In this document: in pieces, positions 7,477 to 15,545 of the stretch
Layout of the letters: each line of letters starts with the position of its first letter
How positions within the stretch are numbered: position 1 is the first letter of the stretch
Source: an uncultured Bacilli bacterium
GTDB taxonomy: Bacteria; Bacillota_I; Bacilli_A; RF39; UBA660
Length of the DNA stretch: 33,749 nucleotides
Assembly: GCA_910586195.1 (NCBI GenBank)
Contig: CAJUHO010000012.1
Location: 1-33,749 of the forward strand
Direction of reading: 5' to 3'
Translations under genes and position numbers: made by a program
The notes under the pieces: generated by a model
The model's input: the letters and a program-made list of their open reading frames with translations, nothing else
What the model was told of the DNA's origin: nothing
Databases searched by the model: none

Positions 7477-7611
7477 AAAATTAAGAAAAGTGGATATGAG
7501 AAATATCCACTTAAAAACCTAAAACTCTGTATAACAGACCAGTTCTATCGGCTTTTAACCCATTGTTACTTACAATCAGGTGGATATAAAATCTCTTTCC
7601 TTTTCTTGACT
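7477..7611 (-). promoter_or_regulatory. L20-type leader with attenuator ahead of infC
   Basis: The 135-nt leader ends in a terminator hairpin, AAGTGGATAT-TTCTC-ATATCCACTT (7488-7512), followed by TTCTTAATTTT. Further upstream, ATATCCAC (7580-7587) can pair instead with GTGGATAT (7503-7510), which would take away the 5' half of the terminator. This is the arrangement expected of the Firmicutes L20 leader, where L20 binding favours termination. I see the two competing pairings directly; the identity comes from the position before infC-rpmI-rplT. Confidence 0.75.
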
Positions 7612-7617
7612 GTTATA

Positions 7618-7646
7618 ATTATATGAAATTATTTTCCAAAAGTCAA
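7618..7646 (-). promoter_or_regulatory. Promoter of the infC-rpmI-rplT operon
   Basis: TTGACT (7641-7646), exactly 17 nt, then TATAAT (7618-7623) on the minus strand. This is one of the best sigma-A matches in the window, about 150 nt before the infC start. Confidence 0.85.
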
Positions 7647-7658
7647 CTACTTTTTTTA

Positions 7659-10058
7659 TTAGGCAGCCCTTGCATTTGTATTTGCTCCATAGTTGTTAGC
7701 CCTTTGACTTTCCATAAACTCATCTACCATATCTGTCACAGTATTTCCATAACCTTTATTTTTTTGTGGCGAACCCATGGAACTAGCAACACTACTTGCA
7801 AACGCTGCTGTTGCAGTAGCGCTTAATAAAGTAGAAGATAAATTAGATGGCATTTCTTGGAATACTGTAATTGGATCTGCAGTTAAACCCGCCAACTCTT
7901 CTCCTGCATGAACAGTTCCTACAATAGCATCATTCATTTTCGTAATAGCAGATGGATTTTCAATAATATGATTCATAGTCTGCATAACACCATCTAAATC
8001 GAAATCTGAATGCGCTTTTGCATAATCTTCCATAATTGGTTTGCAATTTTCGTAAATATTTACTAAATTTTCTTGGGCACGACTAGCCACTCCATTAATA
8101 GCATCCAATGCCTCTGCCTGCGTAATGGCACCACTAGAATATTCATTAGCAATATTAGAAAAAGCATTTTCCGTCCTTTCATAGAAATTATTATAATAAG
8201 CATGACCCATAGCATCTGTTTTATGGTATGCATCGGTTCCTGTAATCCACTCATTCTTATCTAGTACACTTCTTTCAATAACACCACTACCACTATTAAT
8301 TCCTTGGGCAGTAGTTGCCTTCATTCCTTCTGCAAATGTCTCTTGATTGGCAGTAATATCTTGTCCCAAATTATGTGCTTGTTCCATCTGAGCATTCGCA
8401 CGTATTGCATCTGCCTGCTGTTGTTCTAAAACCTTATGTCCCTCTACTTGTGTTGCAATTCCATTAACCGCATTTATAGCTGCTCCTGTTATTGCGATAC
8501 TTGTAAACAAATCCTTTACAAACGGATCAGGACGATAATCTAACATTTCTGCCAATGGACTATAATATTTCTTACCTGTAGAACGTTTACCTACAATGCT
8601 ATTTTCAATTTCTGTATTACTAGATAATAAAACTTCGTTTTGAAGAAAACTTCTCATAGCTTTGGCATCATCATTTACATAAATAGCCTGTTTTTCTTCT
8701 CTTTCTAACTCTGCCTGTTTTGCTAATAAATCATGGTCTAAATCATGACCTTTCGCAAAACGTTTACCGATATAAGACATTTTAGATTCAGCAGCTTTCA
8801 TATCTTCTTCAAATCCATGAAGACCTCCTGATAACCAATTTCTACCTTCTCTTTGATCATCACGAATATTCTTAACTAACTCTGCCTTCCCTCGAATAAG
8901 TTCTTCTTTCCATCGTTCTAATTGTTCTCTGGATTCAGGAGTAATCGCTGTTTTCCCATCATCTATATATCCCGTTCTTAATACTTCATTTATCTCTTGC
9001 AATTGACGATAGTCACCAAATATTTGTAAAAATCCATCCCTTACCCGTTCATTAATCTCCGCTACATTTCCCATTACATACTCATGAACACGCTGATTCA
9101 ACAAATCGTTAAGAACAGTCGGAAATGATTCCTGAATTACTCTATTACCACGATACTCTTCATATATAATTTTCAAATCACTATCTTCTAGTCTATCAAT
9201 TCTATCTTTTAACTGTTCTGCACGATTTAAAACTTCAGGATCTTCGAAAATTCTATTTTTCAAACGTGTAAGTAATTGAACAGGAACTTTCATAATTGAT
9301 GGAATAATATGAATAATATTGTAAATGTAATTTCCAGAATGCATTTCCTGTTTAAAGCTTTCCTTTACTTGAATATTAGAAGCTCGCAATTTCTTATGAT
9401 CATTTTTTTTCAAATCCAAGCCATCTGTTAACTCGCTAATAATTTGCAGCAATCCTCGCTCAGATTCTCGTGTAAACCCCATTTCTTTCTTGGGTTTAAG
9501 GGGCAATCCTAGTCTTTCATGAGCTGTTAAACGATTTACAATTTTTACTGGTTCACTTTTATCGGGTAATCCCATGGTTTTCTCTTTGATAGTAGGGCCA
9601 GAAAGTGTAGTGGCTTTGGATAATTCTATATTTTTTCTTTGTTCCATTAACTGAAGAAATTGTTTATTAGCGTCATCTTTTAATTTATGATATTTATTAA
9701 AAAATGCTTCTAATTCTTGTGCAGTAAAAGGGCCATTTTCAATAGCCTCTTGACGTTCTTGTTCAAATATTCTAAGGAACTGTTGCTTTGCCCCGTCTAA
9801 TTTCTGGTCAATTGTTTCAATAGATAAAGTAGTGGCATTAGAACTAGTTGGTTCAAAAATGGAATTATTAGAAGTCCTATTCTTTACTCTTTCATGTAAA
9901 AGTTGATAAGCTTCATTAATTCTTTGAGCCTGATCTTTATTTTCTGGATTATCATAATCAAACTGATGTGCCAAAAGATTTCTTGCACTTTTTAATTCGG
10001 ATTCTGATGCATAATTAGGATCAATTCCTAATAATGCAACTGCTTCATCAAAACTCAT
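7659..10058 (-). CDS. Large protein with an N-terminal J-domain-like module
   Basis: A 799-residue protein of unknown role. Residues 1-58 read like a J-domain (FDEAVALLGIDPNYASESEL ... RINEAYQLLHERV), but the HPD tripeptide needed to stimulate DnaK is absent: the place reads FDYDNPEN. Residues about 60-500 are mostly charged helices, with likely coiled coils around 280-450. Two weakly hydrophobic Ala-rich stretches follow (SIAITGAAINAVNGIA near 515, and LLSATATAAFASSVASSMG near 757). The ATG overlaps the DUF1292 stop by 4 nt, so the two are translated in step. It may be a scaffold or membrane-associated protein; I would not assign an activity. Confidence 0.7.
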   Translation of the reverse strand: MSFDEAVALLGIDPNYASESELKSARNLLAHQFDYDNPENKDQAQRINEAYQLLHERVKNRTSNNSIFEPTSSNATTLSIETIDQKLDGAKQQFLRIFEQERQEAIENGPFTAQELEAFFNKYHKLKDDANKQFLQLMEQRKNIELSKATTLSGPTIKEKTMGLPDKSEPVKIVNRLTAHERLGLPLKPKKEMGFTRESERGLLQIISELTDGLDLKKNDHKKLRASNIQVKESFKQEMHSGNYIYNIIHIIPSIMKVPVQLLTRLKNRIFEDPEVLNRAEQLKDRIDRLEDSDLKIIYEEYRGNRVIQESFPTVLNDLLNQRVHEYVMGNVAEINERVRDGFLQIFGDYRQLQEINEVLRTGYIDDGKTAITPESREQLERWKEELIRGKAELVKNIRDDQREGRNWLSGGLHGFEEDMKAAESKMSYIGKRFAKGHDLDHDLLAKQAELEREEKQAIYVNDDAKAMRSFLQNEVLLSSNTEIENSIVGKRSTGKKYYSPLAEMLDYRPDPFVKDLFTSIAITGAAINAVNGIATQVEGHKVLEQQQADAIRANAQMEQAHNLGQDITANQETFAEGMKATTAQGINSGSGVIERSVLDKNEWITGTDAYHKTDAMGHAYYNNFYERTENAFSNIANEYSSGAITQAEALDAINGVASRAQENLVNIYENCKPIMEDYAKAHSDFDLDGVMQTMNHIIENPSAITKMNDAIVGTVHAGEELAGLTADPITVFQEMPSNLSSTLLSATATAAFASSVASSMGSPQKNKGYGNTVTDMVDEFMESQRANNYGANTNARAA

Positions 10059-10324
10059 CTGTTATTCCCCTTTCCCTCAGCATAAGCTTGTTCTAAAACT
10101 TCTTTTACCATTTCTTTTTCTTCATCAGTCTTAATCTCTTCTAAGCTTCCCATACCTAACACTGGGTCAAATGATGCTGTATAAATATTTTTACGATTTT
10201 TACTATCAAAACTGTGATCTGTATATCCGATATAGCCTTTTCCTGTCTCCTCACAATTAAATGTAAATAAAACATCACATTCTACTTCTTGACCATCTTT
10301 TTCTATAATAATTTTCTCATCCAT
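10055..10324 (-). CDS. DUF1292 family protein
   Basis: An 89-residue acidic protein with the DUF1292 pattern: an early Lys/Glu-rich strand (IIIEKDGQEVECDVLFTF), the central GKGYIGYTD strand, ASFDPV, and a C-terminal helix (EEKEMVKEVLEQAYAEGKG). The family is common near cell-envelope and RNA genes of Bacillota, but its role is unknown. The ATG follows AAGAGGTGA. It has its own strong promoter and overlaps the 799-residue gene by 4 nt. Confidence 0.8.
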   Translation of the reverse strand: MDEKIIIEKDGQEVECDVLFTFNCEETGKGYIGYTDHSFDSKNRKNIYTASFDPVLGMGSLEEIKTDEEKEMVKEVLEQAYAEGKGNNR

Positions 10325-10354
10325 CGTCGATCACCTCTTATTCTTATCATATCT

Positions 10355-10383
10355 AGCATATCATTTGTACTAATAAATGTCAA
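10355..10383 (-). promoter_or_regulatory. Promoter for the DUF1292 / J-like gene pair
   Basis: TTGACA (10378-10383), a 17-nt spacer and TATGCT (10355-10360) on the minus strand. The -35 overlaps the stop codon of the amidotransferase gene. Confidence 0.8.
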
Positions 10384-11129
10384 ACAACATCTTCAATTTT
10401 CACCTTAAAACTTTCTTTTCTAAGATTATCTAATTTTGATTTGCGAAAACTACTTTCTATAATAAACTCATCCATTAATTTTTGAGCATAAATATCATAA
10501 TCGTACATTTTTTCTGGGTGCCACTGAACACCAATATGAAAAGTATCACCAGGATATTCTAGTGCTTCGATAACACCATCTGGGCTAGTGGCCGTAATTT
10601 TATAAATATGATTAGGACTTCCACATTTGCGGTGAAGACTATTGACTTCTATTTCTTCTTTTTCGATAATTTGATAAAGTCTACTATCCTTTTTTATCTT
10701 TACCTTATGCGCATATTTTTTATCAGGTGCTTTATGTAAGGAAGTATCTTTAACATCTAATAGTTCCACTTTCTCATCATAAACAGACATGAGTTGCATT
10801 CCAAGACAAACCGCTAACGTGGGAATTTTTTTCTCAATAGCCCGTTTTAAAACATAACGATCATATTCTGTAAATTTATCGCCGCCTGGAATAAACAAAC
10901 CATGAATACAATCTAACCAAAATTCAATTGTTCCTTTCTCTTCCTCTGTTAACATAGGATAATCTATATGCTTTGTTTTAAAATAATCAATTTTCTGAAC
11001 AGGTGTTAATAAAAATGGTTCGCCTCCAGCTTTTATAATGGAAGTTCTAACACTTTCAAAAACATATTGCATGGAAGTTTCGTTTTCATTTTGATCACAA
11101 CGCATCATAATGCCTATTAATGGTTTCAT
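10380..11129 (-). CDS. Class I glutamine amidotransferase, PuuD-like (peptidase C26)
   Basis: From the ATG at 11129 (AGAGGTGA upstream) the protein has 249 residues. The triad is visible: Cys108 in TLAVCLGMQL and His204/Glu206 in GVQWHPEK. The oxyanion region IPGGDKFTEYD is also present. The family removes glutamyl groups from gamma-glutamyl compounds, such as gamma-glutamyl-GABA in PuuD. The true substrate here is uncertain because no other puu gene is in the window. It follows the DUF362 gene by 55 nt on the same strand and is probably in the transcript that starts at 12576. Confidence 0.88.
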   Translation of the reverse strand: MKPLIGIMMRCDQNENETSMQYVFESVRTSIIKAGGEPFLLTPVQKIDYFKTKHIDYPMLTEEEKGTIEFWLDCIHGLFIPGGDKFTEYDRYVLKRAIEKKIPTLAVCLGMQLMSVYDEKVELLDVKDTSLHKAPDKKYAHKVKIKKDSRLYQIIEKEEIEVNSLHRKCGSPNHIYKITATSPDGVIEALEYPGDTFHIGVQWHPEKMYDYDIYAQKLMDEFIIESSFRKSKLDNLRKESFKVKIEDVV

Positions 11130-11184
11130 ACTATCACCTCTATAAAAGAAGTTTTCAAAATTCAATCTGAAAACTCTATCATTT

Positions 11185-12066
11185 TTAATCTATTGAAATA
11201 AGTTCATATTTCACTGTTCCAATTCCAAGTTTTTCCGCATATCCCAAAATATGGCCACCATTTTGTCTTTCTACTCTTTCTATAAAATGATCACGACCCG
11301 CATCATCAGATTGATATATTAAGTCTAGACAAGCTTGATCTAGCGCTACTGGATCTAGGGATGATAAAATCCCAATATCCGCCATACAAGGCTCTTCTGG
11401 ATTCGAATCACAATCACAGTCTACTGATAGATTATTCATGACATTAATAAATAAAATATTATCACCTACATATGTCATTACTGCTTGATCCGCCTCAGCC
11501 ATAGACTCCAAAAAATCATTTTGTGGTGGTAAACTGTTCCATACTTCATTTGGATTTTTAGTTCTACCTGCTGAATGAATCCATGCTTTTCCTTCACGTG
11601 ATGCAACACCAATACTCATATTCTTTAATGCTCCACCAAAGCCACCCATTGCATGGCCTTTGAAATGGGAAAGCATAAGCATCGAATCATAATTTTCTAT
11701 ATTTTTACCCACATAGTTCACATGCAAATGCTTTCCGCCTACAACTGGAAGTTCTAACTGCCCAACTTGGTCCATAATATCAACAGTAGCAACATCCATA
11801 AAACCATGTTCCTCTGCTGCCTTTAAATGATTCTCAGTCATATCGCGATTACCATTATAAGCGGTATTACATTCTACGATTGTGCCATTTAATTTCTGAA
11901 CGAGTTTCTCAATTAAATTAGGATTTAAATAATTATGTCCTCCTGGCTCCCCTGTTGATATTTTAACTGCTACCTTCCCACCTAATTCACGATTTAAAAC
12001 CTCATACATTTTCACTAGACTATCACTAGTAATTTCTTTTGTAAAATACACTTTTGCTTTTTCCAT
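11185..12066 (-). CDS. DUF362 family protein
   Basis: A 293-residue protein with the DUF362 core: an early KVAVKISTGEPGGHNYLNP, then NTAYNGNRDMT, the block HFKGHAMGGFGGALKNMSIG, and DPVALDQACLDLIYQS near the C-terminus. A Cys-rich spot (DCDCDSNPEEPCMADIGI) precedes the last block and could bind metal. No separate 4Fe-4S ferredoxin domain with the usual CxxCxxC is present, unlike many longer family members. The ATG at 12066 follows AAAGGA by 8 nt, right after the upstream gene's stop. The role of the family is not established. Confidence 0.85.
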   Translation of the reverse strand: MEKAKVYFTKEITSDSLVKMYEVLNRELGGKVAVKISTGEPGGHNYLNPNLIEKLVQKLNGTIVECNTAYNGNRDMTENHLKAAEEHGFMDVATVDIMDQVGQLELPVVGGKHLHVNYVGKNIENYDSMLMLSHFKGHAMGGFGGALKNMSIGVASREGKAWIHSAGRTKNPNEVWNSLPPQNDFLESMAEADQAVMTYVGDNILFINVMNNLSVDCDCDSNPEEPCMADIGILSSLDPVALDQACLDLIYQSDDAGRDHFIERVERQNGGHILGYAEKLGIGTVKYELISID

Positions 12067-12080
12067 AACTTGAATCCTTT

Positions 12081-12548
12081 CTATTTTAAACAAAGATAAG
12101 TCTCACAATGATTATAATGCCCCACATGCGCTAAAATATAATCATCTTGCCTACTACATTTTAGATTTATCTTCATCAAATAACCATTATCTATTTTGGT
12201 AAGCTCTACATAAGAGTTTTTGACGTCACACACTTTATTATCCTCATCTGCTAGCGGCACGATGATTTTCTTCTGTATCATATCAGAGAGCGTTAACTTA
12301 GTACTTTTCCCAACTTCTAATGGCAATCGCTCTTTTCGATAATAATCAAAAGCCACCGTCTGCATCTTTTCTACATTACTAGCGAAAACTTCATTTTGTA
12401 AAGGAGTAGATACATCTTTTAGTCCTTTAGTCCTTGTAACTATAGAAATAATCAATATTAGTAAACCTATAAATACAAAAACAAAAAAAGCCCGTAGTAA
12501 AAAACCACGAAGTGGAAATCTATTTTTTTCATATTCCTCAGTCCACAT
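12081..12548 (-). CDS. Membrane-anchored orphan with a pseudopilin-like ectodomain
   Basis: A 155-residue protein with one membrane segment (AFFVFVFIGLLILIISIV, near residues 21-38) and an outside domain. That domain begins VEKMQTVAFDYYRKERLP, then a TLSDMIQKKIIVPL stretch and paired cysteines (KVCDV, LKCSR, NHCETYLCL). The layout, one helix followed by a small globular part with two disulfides, is reminiscent of pseudopilins, but there is no prepilin cleavage motif. The ATG at 12548 has AAGGGA 7 nt before it. It is the first gene after a strong promoter with a palindrome in its spacer. Confidence 0.6.
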   Translation of the reverse strand: MWTEEYEKNRFPLRGFLLRAFFVFVFIGLLILIISIVTRTKGLKDVSTPLQNEVFASNVEKMQTVAFDYYRKERLPLEVGKSTKLTLSDMIQKKIIVPLADEDNKVCDVKNSYVELTKIDNGYLMKINLKCSRQDDYILAHVGHYNHCETYLCLK

Positions 12549-12575
12549 ATGAAAATCCCTTCTTCCCATGATTTC

Positions 12576-12604
12576 ATATTAACACGGTGTATAACACCTG
12601 TCAA
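12576..12604 (-). promoter_or_regulatory. Promoter with an operator-like palindrome in its spacer
   Basis: TTGACA (12599-12604), 17 nt and TAATAT (12576-12581) on the minus strand. The spacer contains the 13-nt inverted repeat GGTGT-TAT-ACACC (12586-12598), abutting the -35. A protein bound there would block RNA polymerase. It drives the anchored orphan and probably DUF362 and the amidotransferase. Confidence 0.75.
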
Positions 12605-12605
12605 T

Positions 12606-12854
12606 TTACTTAATTTTAATAAAGGTACAGCCTGGATTAAAACAATCTAGCTTATACTCTTCTATATGGCGATTTTTCTTTAATGTCTCTGCTGTTATCT
12701 TCCGCACCTTTCCTGTTCCAATGCCATGAATAATAATTGCCTGTTTATTTTTCATAATAACCTGATCACGAATAAAATCTTCAATTAATATTTTAGCATA
12801 CACAGTATCAACTCCATGCAAATCGAGACTCGGAAGATTACTATATAATCTCAT
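12606..12854 (-). CDS. Stand-alone Smr domain protein
   Basis: An 82-residue protein that is essentially only a Smr domain: LDLHG near residues 10-14, IIIHGIGTGKVRK near 42-54, and a final strand CTFIKIK. In MutS2 this domain is a C-terminal nuclease that nicks DNA, and recent work ties it to collided ribosomes. Stand-alone copies exist in many Bacillota with unclear roles. The start ATG overlaps the end of the PfkB gene by 14 nt, so translation is coupled. Confidence 0.85.
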   Translation of the reverse strand: MRLYSNLPSLDLHGVDTVYAKILIEDFIRDQVIMKNKQAIIIHGIGTGKVRKITAETLKKNRHIEEYKLDCFNPGCTFIKIK

Positions 12855-13746
12855 TTTCTTTACTTGTCCTTAATACTTCTTCTAATGTGGGAATAGAAAA
12901 TCTTCCCCCTATCCTTTCAACAGAAATAGCTCCAGATATATTAGCAAGTCTTACTGCCTTTTCTAGTTCATAATGATTTCCTAAAAAGTAAGCAAGAGCT
13001 CCATGAAAAATATCCCCTGCTCCTGTTGAATCTACTGGCTTTACCTTAATACTGGGAATAAATTTATAGGTATTACTCTTTATAAAAGCTCCCTTAGCTT
13101 CCAAAGTAATAATTACCTGATTTCCAAAGTAAGATTCCAATTGCCTATGAATTCCTGATAGGAACTTTACGTCATAATGATCAATCTTTGTTTTCGTAAA
13201 TGCCTCTGCAAAGTCTTTAGAACATGCAAGATATTTCACCATCTTCCCAAGCGCTAATGTAGAGTCTTTTAAAGTTCCAGCATCTAGTATACTAATAGCA
13301 TCTTTTTTGGCTTTTAATAATCTCTCAGCAGCATCTCTTTCTTCTCCATCTACTAAAATAACATCCCCATCTAGGTCAATTTCCCCTTGAATCACATTAG
13401 TCTTATTAGCATCTTTCGCAGTAATAATGGTTCTTGTCCCACTAGATTTATTGGCCACAATATAACTACTGGAAGTTTTATAATCGTCTAATTGTTGTAA
13501 ATACTCAATATTAACACCAATTTTTCGAAACTCTGAAATGATACAATCGCCATAATAATCTGCACCAACAGTACCAACAAAACTAGTATCCATACCCCAT
13601 TTTGCCAATAAATAAGCAGCATTGGATGCAGGACCTCCACCACATTCTATATGTTCATTAATTCTATACTTTACATTTTCAATAGGATACTTATCTACTG
13701 GTAAAGTAATATCATAAGATACATGACCAACACATATCGCTTTCAC
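12841..13746 (-). CDS. PfkB family carbohydrate kinase
   Basis: A 301-residue ribokinase-fold enzyme. The N-terminal sugar site reads ECGGGPASNAAYLLAKWG near residues 34-51. The ATP/anion-hole signature is KPVDSTGAGDIFHGALAYFL near 235-254, with Asp in DSTGAGD as the catalytic base. The family phosphorylates sugars or nucleosides using ATP; the substrate cannot be told from sequence alone. It has its own promoter and AGGGTGA before the ATG, and is followed by the overlapping Smr gene. Confidence 0.92.
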   Translation of the reverse strand: MKAICVGHVSYDITLPVDKYPIENVKYRINEHIECGGGPASNAAYLLAKWGMDTSFVGTVGADYYGDCIISEFRKIGVNIEYLQQLDDYKTSSSYIVANKSSGTRTIITAKDANKTNVIQGEIDLDGDVILVDGEERDAAERLLKAKKDAISILDAGTLKDSTLALGKMVKYLACSKDFAEAFTKTKIDHYDVKFLSGIHRQLESYFGNQVIITLEAKGAFIKSNTYKFIPSIKVKPVDSTGAGDIFHGALAYFLGNHYELEKAVRLANISGAISVERIGGRFSIPTLEEVLRTSKENEII

Positions 13747-13765
13747 ATAGCATCACCCTATTTTT

Positions 13766-13793
13766 ATTATAACAACAACCCCCTAAATTTCAA
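13766..13793 (-). promoter_or_regulatory. Promoter of the PfkB-Smr pair
   Basis: TTGAAA (13788-13793), 16 nt and TATAAT (13766-13771) on the minus strand, 20 nt before the PfkB start codon. Confidence 0.7.
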
Positions 13794-13817
13794 GTACATA
13801 ATCGCAATATTTTACAA

Positions 13818-15452
13818 CTAAAATGTCCAACTTTTTAACAGTCTAAGACTATCCAAATAATCATTCGACACTTCCATTCCTGATACCACAGGATAATATA
13901 GAATAAATACCAATAATACAAGTAATAAATAAATTGGTAATATCCTTAAATGTTGCCACCTTTTTTCTATATCAGAAATTAATACAACAATTGCTAACAT
14001 CATTAAAAAGACGGCAGGGAAATAATGATATAAAAACATAATACGCCCAATAAATAAATATGGTAAGTACAAACATAGAAACATAACTAGTAGATTCAAA
14101 GATTGAATATCCTTTCTAAAAATTATCTTCCACAAAAGATAAATCAGTGCTAAGACTCCTACCCACCAAATTGCAATATTTCCTATACCACTAATTGTCT
14201 GACGATGATTATCATCACTTAAGTTTGTATAATACCAAACAGGCTTATAACTAATAGGCCATGTATAAAAATCCGAGGTAAAAAAGTGATGAGCCTTTAA
14301 AGTAGAATGATAATGGTACATATCTTTTGTTTGTACAATTAATGTATCTATATTATTAACTGTTGCATTAGACATTCTAGGAAACAAAAAGTAACTACCA
14401 CAATAAATGAAGCATGGCAAAATAACAAAGGAGAAAAAACAAACTAAAATTTCAAAAAAAACGGAACGACTTTTTACCTTTAAATATTTTTTATGTTGAA
14501 AAAAGGAAAAGAAATAAAGAATTGCTAGGCCTAGTCCCAACCACAATCCGGTCCATTTCACACATACACTAAGTCCAAAAAACAATCCACTAAAAAACAA
14601 GTTCCATAAATGATTTTTTCCTGTAGGATTTTTTAAATAGTAGAACATAAATAAAGTAGAAAGCATAATAAAAAGGGCCAAATGTGTATCTACTGTACCC
14701 ATTCTACTTTGGGCAAAATGAAAAGTATCCAATGCCATCAACAAAGAAGAAGCGATTGCATATTTTCTTTTAACAAATAAGAGCCTCCCAAACAAATACA
14801 TAACAACAATCATTAAGGTCCCACTCAAATTTCCCATGAGACGATAATAAAAAGGAGCCATTGTAAATAATTTAATAGGAAGAGCCTGTATTAATTTCCC
14901 AAGTGGCGGATGTGTCCATTCATAAACAGGTAAACCTTTTGTATATTCATAAGCAGAACGTGCAAAATAAATCTCATCAAAATAACTACTATTAAGATAA
15001 CTAATTTTTTTAGGAATCTGCGCTTGTTCATCCAACAGTGCTTTACCATTTTTCGTGACATGTTTTACTGACAATAAGCGATTTTTATTATCATAAATCC
15101 CAACTTCTCCCAAAACTCCTTTGCTACTAACTAATCTTAATTTTAAGTAACGAACTTTTTTTAAAATCTTAATCTCATCCCAGGCAAATGCTCCACTGGT
15201 TGTAAAAATATCAAAATATTGATAATCTTTGCCATCAATACTTCCTTCTAATTGATATTCTCCCCTATCTTCCCCTGTATAAATTTTTAATTTTTGAATA
15301 TCACATAAATCATTAAATGAAAATATAACTTCTTCCTGAGAAGACAACGTAGAAAAAGAAACTGGATTTTGCAAAGAACCTAAATTAACAAATGAAATAA
15401 TGCTATATACCCCTATAATAACCGCTAAAATAATATAGTCTTTTCTAGTCAT
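13818..15452 (-). CDS. PMT-type protein mannosyltransferase (GT39) with a discoidin-like insert
   Basis: A 544-residue polytopic membrane enzyme. After one N-terminal helix comes a soluble stretch of about 100 residues (near 33-135) that reads like an F5/8 C / discoidin-type beta domain: FSFNDLCDIQKLKIYTG, QLEGSIDGKDYQYFD, KVRYLKLRLV. Then the PMT catalytic loop follows, DEIYFARSAYEYTKGLPVYE followed by WTHPPLGKLI, with the acidic DE pair and the THPPLGK motif. The remaining 350 residues hold about nine helices. The family moves mannose from a polyprenyl phosphate to proteins outside the membrane. The acceptor may be the surface proteins nearby, but that is a guess. Confidence 0.88.
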   Translation of the reverse strand: MTRKDYIILAVIIGVYSIISFVNLGSLQNPVSFSTLSSQEEVIFSFNDLCDIQKLKIYTGEDRGEYQLEGSIDGKDYQYFDIFTTSGAFAWDEIKILKKVRYLKLRLVSSKGVLGEVGIYDNKNRLLSVKHVTKNGKALLDEQAQIPKKISYLNSSYFDEIYFARSAYEYTKGLPVYEWTHPPLGKLIQALPIKLFTMAPFYYRLMGNLSGTLMIVVMYLFGRLLFVKRKYAIASSLLMALDTFHFAQSRMGTVDTHLALFIMLSTLFMFYYLKNPTGKNHLWNLFFSGLFFGLSVCVKWTGLWLGLGLAILYFFSFFQHKKYLKVKSRSVFFEILVCFFSFVILPCFIYCGSYFLFPRMSNATVNNIDTLIVQTKDMYHYHSTLKAHHFFTSDFYTWPISYKPVWYYTNLSDDNHRQTISGIGNIAIWWVGVLALIYLLWKIIFRKDIQSLNLLVMFLCLYLPYLFIGRIMFLYHYFPAVFLMMLAIVVLISDIEKRWQHLRILPIYLLLVLLVFILYYPVVSGMEVSNDYLDSLRLLKSWTF

Positions 15453-15498
15453 ATTCTATCCCTCTTTTCTACATGATAACATACATTTAATATATATA

Positions 15499-15527
15499 TA
15501 GACAAAAAACAAAAAAAAATATACAAT
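15499..15527 (+). promoter_or_regulatory. Candidate promoter of the plus-strand orphan
   Basis: TAGACA (15499-15504), 17 nt of nearly pure A, then TACAAT (15522-15527). It is the only promoter-like pair between the divergent genes. The resulting leader would be short, about 12 nt. Confidence 0.4.
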
Positions 15528-15545
15528 ATTAAGAGGAGAAATTAT

